From NCBI GenBank assembly GCA_002441465.1, contig DJWE01000064.1, forward strand, positions 1-44,927: a stretch of 44,927 nucleotides of DNA. Reading direction: 5' to 3'. Origin of the DNA: Propionibacteriaceae bacterium UBA6238. Its GTDB lineage: Bacteria; Actinomycetota; Actinomycetes; Propionibacteriales; Propionibacteriaceae. Below are positions 40,183 to 44,927 of the stretch, piece by piece (positions within the stretch are counted from its first letter, which is position 1; every line of letters begins with the position of its first letter). The position numbers and the translations under genes were made by a program. The notes under the pieces are model-generated. The model was not told the origin of the DNA. It searched no databases and worked only from the letters and a program-made list of their open reading frames with translations.

Positions 40183-41945
40183 GTCTGCTCCGTTCGAGGC
40201 GTGGTTTGGGTGGCTTCGGGGATACCCGGCGGACGGGTTCCGAAGGTGTCCTGGTGCCAGGCCGCGTAGCCGGCGACGGCGGTCGGTAGCGTGGCGAAGA
40301 TCCGTTCCTCACCCACCGAGGCGAGAAAGCCGGCCGCAGCGAGCTGGTCTCGGACCTCCATCTTCACCCGAGCCAACGCGAACACGACACCTTGATCGGC
40401 CAGGTTGCGGCGCAGCTGGTCCAAGGTGTCGACGGCGGTCAAGTCGACCTCGATGTTGGCCTCGGCGTTCAGCACGAACCAGTGCGGCGTGGGCTCCGCC
40501 CGGCGGACGGCGGCCAGGGCGCGGGTGAGGAAGTCGTCGGCGTTGGCGAAGAACAGCGGCGAGTCGTAGCGGTAGACCACCAGCCCTGGCACCTGGGTGG
40601 CCCGTGGATAGTCCTCGACGTCGTGCATGCCGGCCACGCCCGGCACGTAGCCCAGGATGCCGTCGTGCGGATGCGCGATCCTCCGGATCAGGTCGAGCAA
40701 GGACAACCCCACCGCGATCCCGATCCCGTTCAGCATTCCGGTGACCAGGACGGCCGTCAGCGTGATCACGGCCAGGACCAGCTCGCTCAGCCGGAAGTGG
40801 GCGATTCGCCGCAGCTCGACCACATCGATCAGCCTGATCCCCGCATAGACCACGACCCCGCCGAGCGCCGCCTGCGGAAACGCCGCCAACACCGGGGAGA
40901 ACACGAAGATCGTGCCGACCACCATCACCGCAGCCACCAGCGAGTGCAGCTGAGTGCGGCTGCCCGCGGCGTCCCCGATCACGGTCCGGCTGGCCGACGA
41001 CGACACCGGAAAGCCAGCCAGAAAGCCGTTCGCGATGTTCGCCGCGCCCATGGCAAGTAGTTCGCCGGTGGCGTCGATTCGTTCCTCACGCTTGGCAGCG
41101 AAAGCGCGTCCGGTCAGGATCACGTCGCTGTAGCCGACCACGGCGATGCCAAGAGCGGCCAGCACGAGTTGGAGGATGTCGACACCGGCCAGGCTCGGCA
41201 CGGCGGGCACCGGCAGGTTGCGAGGCACCTCCCCGATCACGGCGATCCCGTCGGCGGAGAGGCCCGCGAGCCAGACCACGGCCGCCGCAGCGAGCATCAC
41301 CAGCAACGGGCCCGGCCAGGTGGGCGCCCAGCGGCGCAACGCGAAAAGGGCGGCCGTGACCGTCAGCCCGAGCACCAGCGTGGGCAGGTGCACCGCGCCG
41401 AGCTGCGCGACCAGGGAGACGGTCTCCTCCCACGGATTGGAGCCGGTGATCTCGAGCCGGGTGAGCTTGCCGTACTGGCTGACCACCATGAGCAGGCCGA
41501 TCCCGGCCATGTAGCCCACCAACACCGGCCGGGAGAGCAGGTTGGCGACGAAGCCGAGCCGGGCCACCCAGCCGATCAGGCAGACCACGCCGACCGCGAC
41601 CGCGATCAGGGCAGCCACCTCGGCCCGCCGAGCCAGATCGACCGGCCCGACCAGCGCGGCGATGGCGGCGGCGGTCATCAGGGCCGTGGTGGACTCCGGG
41701 CCGATGGACAGCTGGCGGGAGTTGCCCAGCACCGCGTACAGCAGCATCGGCACCAGCACCGCCCACAGCCCGCTCACCGCGGGCAACCCGATGATCTCGG
41801 CGTAGGCCATCACCTGAGGCACGAGATAGGCGGTGACGGTGACGCCGGCGATCAGATCGCCGCGCAGCCACGCGCGATCGTAGGACAGCAGCACCCCTAT
41901 TCCGGGGGCCCAGCGGCGCCAGCCGACCGCAGCGGAGTCGGTCAT
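40179..41945 (-). CDS. SulP family anion transporter with STAS domain
   Basis: 588-aa membrane transporter of the SulP/SLC26 family (sulfate, bicarbonate or carboxylates). Seen: the family start GDLIAGVTVTAYLVPQVMAY followed by AEIIGLPAVSGLWAVLVPML, the signature NIANGFLAGFPVSSSASRTV, about twelve hydrophobic helices in residues 15-430, and a C-terminal STAS domain (about 450-560; WFVLNAEANIEVDLTAVDTL). Substrate not determined. ATG 41945 follows TAGCGT by 6 nt (leaderless). The VOC gene overlaps its stop. Confidence 0.9.
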   Translation of the reverse strand: MTDSAAVGWRRWAPGIGVLLSYDRAWLRGDLIAGVTVTAYLVPQVMAYAEIIGLPAVSGLWAVLVPMLLYAVLGNSRQLSIGPESTTALMTAAAIAALVGPVDLARRAEVAALIAVAVGVVCLIGWVARLGFVANLLSRPVLVGYMAGIGLLMVVSQYGKLTRLEITGSNPWEETVSLVAQLGAVHLPTLVLGLTVTAALFALRRWAPTWPGPLLVMLAAAAVVWLAGLSADGIAVIGEVPRNLPVPAVPSLAGVDILQLVLAALGIAVVGYSDVILTGRAFAAKREERIDATGELLAMGAANIANGFLAGFPVSSSASRTVIGDAAGSRTQLHSLVAAVMVVGTIFVFSPVLAAFPQAALGGVVVYAGIRLIDVVELRRIAHFRLSELVLAVITLTAVLVTGMLNGIGIAVGLSLLDLIRRIAHPHDGILGYVPGVAGMHDVEDYPRATQVPGLVVYRYDSPLFFANADDFLTRALAAVRRAEPTPHWFVLNAEANIEVDLTAVDTLDQLRRNLADQGVVFALARVKMEVRDQLAAAGFLASVGEERIFATLPTAVAGYAAWHQDTFGTRPPGIPEATQTTPRTEQT

Positions 41946-41951
41946 GGGCTC

Positions 41952-41957
41952 ACGCTA
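41952..41957 (-). promoter_or_regulatory. -10 box TAGCGT, leaderless start of SulP
   Basis: TAGCGT followed by GAGCCC (6 nt) and ATG 41945. No Shine-Dalgarno sequence. Confidence 0.55.
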
Positions 41958-41983
41958 TACGGCCGAGCCGACAGCGACAGCGA

Positions 41984-43555
41984 CTACGTGCCGGTGCTGC
42001 GGGCGATCCACGCTCCGGGCAGGCGGAGCCCGATCCGCCACGCCTCCGCCGTCCTGGTGACCGACAGCACCTGACCGCTGAGGGTGGTGGCGCGTATGGT
42101 CTTGGCCAGTCCGCCGGGGAAGCGGACGGTGACCTCGAGGCCGGTCACCAACTCCGACGTCCCGAAGACCTGCTGCACCTTCTCCTGGCTGACCGAGCGG
42201 GTCCAGGCCAGGTTCGGGTTGCCCGGCGCCGCTGCCGAGTACGGGTCGTCGACGTGGCTGAGATACGGCAGTGCCGCCGAGCCGAAGGCGTCCGCGTTCC
42301 CGGCAGTACCCGACCAGGTCTGGCCCGCGGCCGTGTAGGTGCCCGAGGACGCGAAGTACGGCGTCTCGACGATCGCGTTGCCCGCGTCCCGGATCACCTG
42401 GACCGTCGAGCCGGACACGGTGGCGTCGACCGCGTCCCGCCACGGCTGGTTCGCCGAGCCGCCGGCTTTCTTCCAGCCGGTGAAGTTCTGGCTGCGGGTG
42501 TCGTCGAAGACCTGGCAGTCGCAGGCGGCGTCCACTCCACCGGGCAGGGGGTTCGTCCGCACGGCCTGGGTGATGACGTAGTTGCGGGCGGCGATCGCCT
42601 GGGCCTGCAACGCCGCCGCACCACCGGCTGAGGCCGTTCCCCAGGACGAAGGCATCTCGTCGATGCCGTAGAGGTAGTCGGTGTTCATCGCCAGTTCGTT
42701 CACGACGTTGGGACGGTTGCGGATCACACTCACCTGCAAATTGCCGGCCCGGTAGCTGCCCTGGGCTCCGGCGACGCTCACCGGACCGGTCTTCCAGGTG
42801 AGGGTGAGCCGGTTGCTCGAAGCCAAGACCTTGTTCTTCACCGATCCGTTGGCGAGCGTCACCTTCGCGGTCACCAGCGAGCCCTTCACCCCGATCGTGA
42901 CCGTGCCGGGGGTCGAGTAGGTCTTCAGCACCGCCCCGTCCCCGTTGATGGTGAATCCGCCCGAGGTCACCTTCAGTGAGGTCGTTGTGCGGGAGTCGGA
43001 CGGCGGGCCGAGCACCTGCACCTTCACGGTGCGCGGGTTGTTCACGGCCGTGCTCACGCCGGCACCGGGATAGTAGTAGTCGATGATGTCGGCGGCCGAG
43101 GCTCCGCCACGGGCCAGCGCGTACGCGCCCCATTGCGCCATGCCGACCCCGTGGCCCAGACCCGAACCGGCGATCACGAATCGGGCCGGGACGAAGCGGA
43201 CGACGAACGACGAGCTCGCCGCCTTGCCCGAGGCGAAGAAGCGGTAAGTGCGCTCCATCACCGCGTGCTTCACCGAGGTCGAACCGGTGCCCCGCTTCAC
43301 CTTCACCCGCTTCTCCGTGACCCAGCGGGAGCCCTTCAGGTACTGCAGTGCCACAGTGGCCTTCGACACCTTCTTGCCGTTGTGCCGATACGACACCTTC
43401 AGCGTGATCGCTCGGTTCGTCGTGGTGACCCCGGTCCCGTGTCTCGCGGTCAAGGTGTAGCCCGACGCGGCTCGAGCCGTCGGCGCCGGCCCGACCAGTA
43501 GGACGGCGGACAAGACCGCGACCACGCCGAGGACGGTCAAGGAGCGGATGCGCAT
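41984..43555 (-). CDS. SpoIID/LytB domain-containing secreted protein
   Basis: 523-aa exported protein with a signal peptide (1-30, ending ARAAS), a middle beta-repeat region, and a SpoIID/LytB-type domain (about 250-400). Typical parts: SGLGHGVGMAQWGAYALARG (about 127-146), AMNTDYLYGIDEMPSSWG, and ALQAQAIAARNYVITQAVRT with the conserved AQA/ARNYV helix. SpoIID proteins cut peptidoglycan in sporulation; non-spore-forming actinobacteria carry similar proteins of unknown cell-wall role. Start ATG 43555 with a weak AAAGG close by. It is separated from the TIGR03960 gene by the 41-bp repeats. Confidence 0.88.
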   Translation of the reverse strand: MRIRSLTVLGVVAVLSAVLLVGPAPTARAASGYTLTARHGTGVTTTNRAITLKVSYRHNGKKVSKATVALQYLKGSRWVTEKRVKVKRGTGSTSVKHAVMERTYRFFASGKAASSSFVVRFVPARFVIAGSGLGHGVGMAQWGAYALARGGASAADIIDYYYPGAGVSTAVNNPRTVKVQVLGPPSDSRTTTSLKVTSGGFTINGDGAVLKTYSTPGTVTIGVKGSLVTAKVTLANGSVKNKVLASSNRLTLTWKTGPVSVAGAQGSYRAGNLQVSVIRNRPNVVNELAMNTDYLYGIDEMPSSWGTASAGGAAALQAQAIAARNYVITQAVRTNPLPGGVDAACDCQVFDDTRSQNFTGWKKAGGSANQPWRDAVDATVSGSTVQVIRDAGNAIVETPYFASSGTYTAAGQTWSGTAGNADAFGSAALPYLSHVDDPYSAAAPGNPNLAWTRSVSQEKVQQVFGTSELVTGLEVTVRFPGGLAKTIRATTLSGQVLSVTRTAEAWRIGLRLPGAWIARSTGT

Positions 43556-43621
43556 GCCTTTCAGCGTGCCACAGCTGGCGATCCCCTCGCGTCCGGATCG
43601 ACCGGGGATCCGGGAACGCCC

Positions 43622-43644
43622 GGGGACGGTTCCGAACTCGGCCC
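43622..43644. repeat. Inverted partner of the 41-bp repeats
   Basis: A 23-bp segment starting GGGGACGGTTCCG is the reverse complement of the core of each 41-bp repeat (for example 43705-43727) at 21 of 23 positions; as RNA the two differences become G-U pairs. It can therefore form a long hairpin with any of the three copies. Confidence 0.7.
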
Positions 43645-43692
43645 AAAGCCGGACGGACGTCCGCGCACCCGCGTCCGAGCCGTCGTCATACG

Positions 43693-43826
43693 GTCGAGCT
43701 GGGTGGACCGAGTCCGGAACCGTCCCCAGGTCAGCCCCAGGTCAGTCGAGCTGGGTGGACCGAGTCCGGAACCGTCCCCAGGTCAGTCGAGCTGGGTGGA
43801 CCGAGTCCGGAACCGTCCCCAGGTCA
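43693..43826. repeat. Tandem array of three 41-bp repeats
   Basis: Unit begins GTCGAGCTGGGTGGACCG and ends CCGTCCCCAGGTCA. Copies: 43693-43733, 43745-43785, 43786-43826. Between copies 1 and 2 lies an 11-bp partial duplication of the unit end (43734-43744). All three copies are identical over the 41 bp as read. The last copy contains the stop codon of the TIGR03960 gene (TGA at 43824-43826). No spacers as in CRISPR. Confidence 0.9.
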
Positions 43827-44927
43827 GCCGGCGCGGTTCACCACGGTCAGCGGGAGCAACGAGCGTCCGGTCGGGCCGATCTGGATCTCGGTGCCGAACT
43901 CGGGGCATACCCCGCAGTCGTAGCAACCCGACCAGCGGCAGTCCTCCACCTCGGCGCCGTACAGGGAGTCCTGGTAGTCCTGCCAGAGCCAGTCGCGGTC
44001 CAGCCCGGCGTCGAGATGATCCCAGGGCAGCACCTCCGACTGCGGCCGCTCGCGGGTGGTGAACCAGGCCAGATCCACGCCGAACGGAGCGAGTGCGCTC
44101 TCTGCCGCGGTCGTCCAGCGGTCGAATGAGAAGTGCTCGCTCCAGCCGTCCAGCACCCCCCCGTCACGCCAGACCGCCTCGATCACCGCGCCCACGCGTC
44201 GGTCGCCGCGACTGAGCAGGCCCTCGATCAGACCCGGCTTGCCGTCGTGGTAACGCATCCCGATCGCCCGGCCGTACTTGCGGTCGGACCGGATCTTCTC
44301 CTTCAACAGCCGCAGCCGGTTGTCGATCGTCTCCGGGTCGGCCTGCGCCACCCACTGGAACGGCGTATGCGGCTTCGGCACGAACCCTCCGATGCTGATC
44401 GTGCAACGGATGTCGCGGGTCCCGGCGGCGCGGCGGCCGGCCTCGATCACGTGCGCGGCCATGTCGGCGATGCCGAGCACATCCTCGTCGGTCTCGGTGG
44501 GCAGGCCGCACATGAAGTAGAGCTTCACCTGCCGCCAGCCCTGGCTGAACGCGGCGGTGATCGTGTTGATCAGGTCCTCCTCGCTGACCATCTTGTTGAT
44601 CACCCTGCGCATCCGCTCCGAGCCACCCTCGGGCGCGAACGTGAGGCCGGAGCGGCGACCGTTGCGGGACAGCTCGTTGGCGAGGTCGATGTTGAACGCG
44701 TCCACCCGAGTACTGGGCAACGACAGCGAGACGAAGCTTCCCTCGTAGCGGTCGGCCAGCTGCTTGGTCACGGGCCCGATCTCGGAATGGTCGGCGCTGG
44801 ACAGGCTGAGCAGGCCCACTTCGTCCAGCCCGGTCGCGGCGATCCCACCGGCGACCATGGTGCCGATCGTCTCGATGTTCCGTTCCCGCACGGGACGGGT
44901 GATCATGCCCGCCTGGCAGAACCGGCA
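43824..44927 (-). CDS. TIGR03960 family B12-binding radical SAM protein, C-terminal part
   Basis: About 367 residues of a longer protein; the 5' part is cut by the right edge. The first visible residues CRFCQAGMITRPVRER hold the last two Cys of the radical-SAM CX3CX2C cluster motif and what follows. Then LTFAPEGGSERMRRVINKMV and VKLYFMCGLPTETDEDV are characteristic of this radical SAM group, and a Cys-rich C-terminus follows (DCRWSGCYDCGVCPEFGTEI). Usually paired with a TIGR03936 gene, which is here at 38423-39127 instead of next door. Reaction unknown. The stop codon is within the tandem repeats. Confidence 0.92.
   Translation of the reverse strand, partial: CRFCQAGMITRPVRERNIETIGTMVAGGIAATGLDEVGLLSLSSADHSEIGPVTKQLADRYEGSFVSLSLPSTRVDAFNIDLANELSRNGRRSGLTFAPEGGSERMRRVINKMVSEEDLINTITAAFSQGWRQVKLYFMCGLPTETDEDVLGIADMAAHVIEAGRRAAGTRDIRCTISIGGFVPKPHTPFQWVAQADPETIDNRLRLLKEKIRSDRKYGRAIGMRYHDGKPGLIEGLLSRGDRRVGAVIEAVWRDGGVLDGWSEHFSFDRWTTAAESALAPFGVDLAWFTTRERPQSEVLPWDHLDAGLDRDWLWQDYQDSLYGAEVEDCRWSGCYDCGVCPEFGTEIQIGPTGRSLLPLTVVNRAG

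Noticed and set aside
43693..43826. CRISPR array
   Set aside because: The units are directly adjacent with no unique spacers, there are only three, and no cas gene is nearby.

Overview
The window is chromosomal DNA from a high-GC Gram-positive bacterium, most likely an actinomycete of the Propionibacteriales type. The lineage is inferred from gene content: a Rne/Rng protein with a long charged N-terminus, an LppM-type lipoprotein, an NrtR-nadABC cluster, DUF4192 and DUF2207 proteins, and the TIGR03960/TIGR03936 radical-SAM pair. Start usage also fits, with many GTG starts and several genes whose start codon lies 6-8 nt behind a TANNNT -10 box (leaderless transcripts). I see no phage, insertion sequence, CRISPR array or plasmid gene.

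Layout. 1-1705: leuS (minus, cut by the left edge) behind a leader that looks like a leucine attenuator, with a leaderless peptide ending LLLP, a hairpin and a terminator. 1816-4316: a VIT/CCC1 metal transporter with a candidate DtxR/IdeR box, a DUF4192 protein and an unknown membrane-anchored protein. 4416-10504: a GT4 glycosyltransferase, a DMT transporter and a minus-strand operon DUF2207 > FUSC > AlbA_2. 10588-14973: the NAD regulator NrtR and nadA-nadB-nadC. 15083-21040: glycogen phosphorylase, an OsmC-type protein, a PAP2 phosphatase, tRNA-Ala(GGC), a decayed hydrolase fragment and a TadE/TadG-like pair. 21443-30186: a minus-strand block rplU-rpmA, LppM, obg-proB-PQ-loop protein, proA, a 44-aa membrane peptide, nadD-rsfS-phosphatase, and a DUF151 nuclease-like protein. 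30490-35352: ada/alkA and ogt alkylation repair, an alpha/beta hydrolase and nadE. 35359-44927: rne, TIGR03936, a GNAT/VOC/SulP/SpoIID block, a 41-bp tandem repeat array and the TIGR03960 radical SAM protein (cut by the right edge).

How the genes fit together. NAD synthesis is nearly complete here: nadA, nadB and nadC make nicotinate mononucleotide, nadD adenylylates it, nadE amidates the product, and NrtR probably controls nadABC. proB and proA give two steps of proline synthesis. Rne, RsfS, Obg, L21, L27 and LeuS form an RNA and ribosome group. Ada-AlkA and Ogt repair alkylated DNA.

The most unusual observation is a pair of 58-bp palindromes, at 14053-14110 inside nadB and 31056-31113 inside ada/alkA. 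They have the same length, are about 83% identical with paired compensatory changes, and both are read through in frame, so they add similar 19-20-residue peptides to two unrelated proteins. They look like a mobile in-frame palindromic element.
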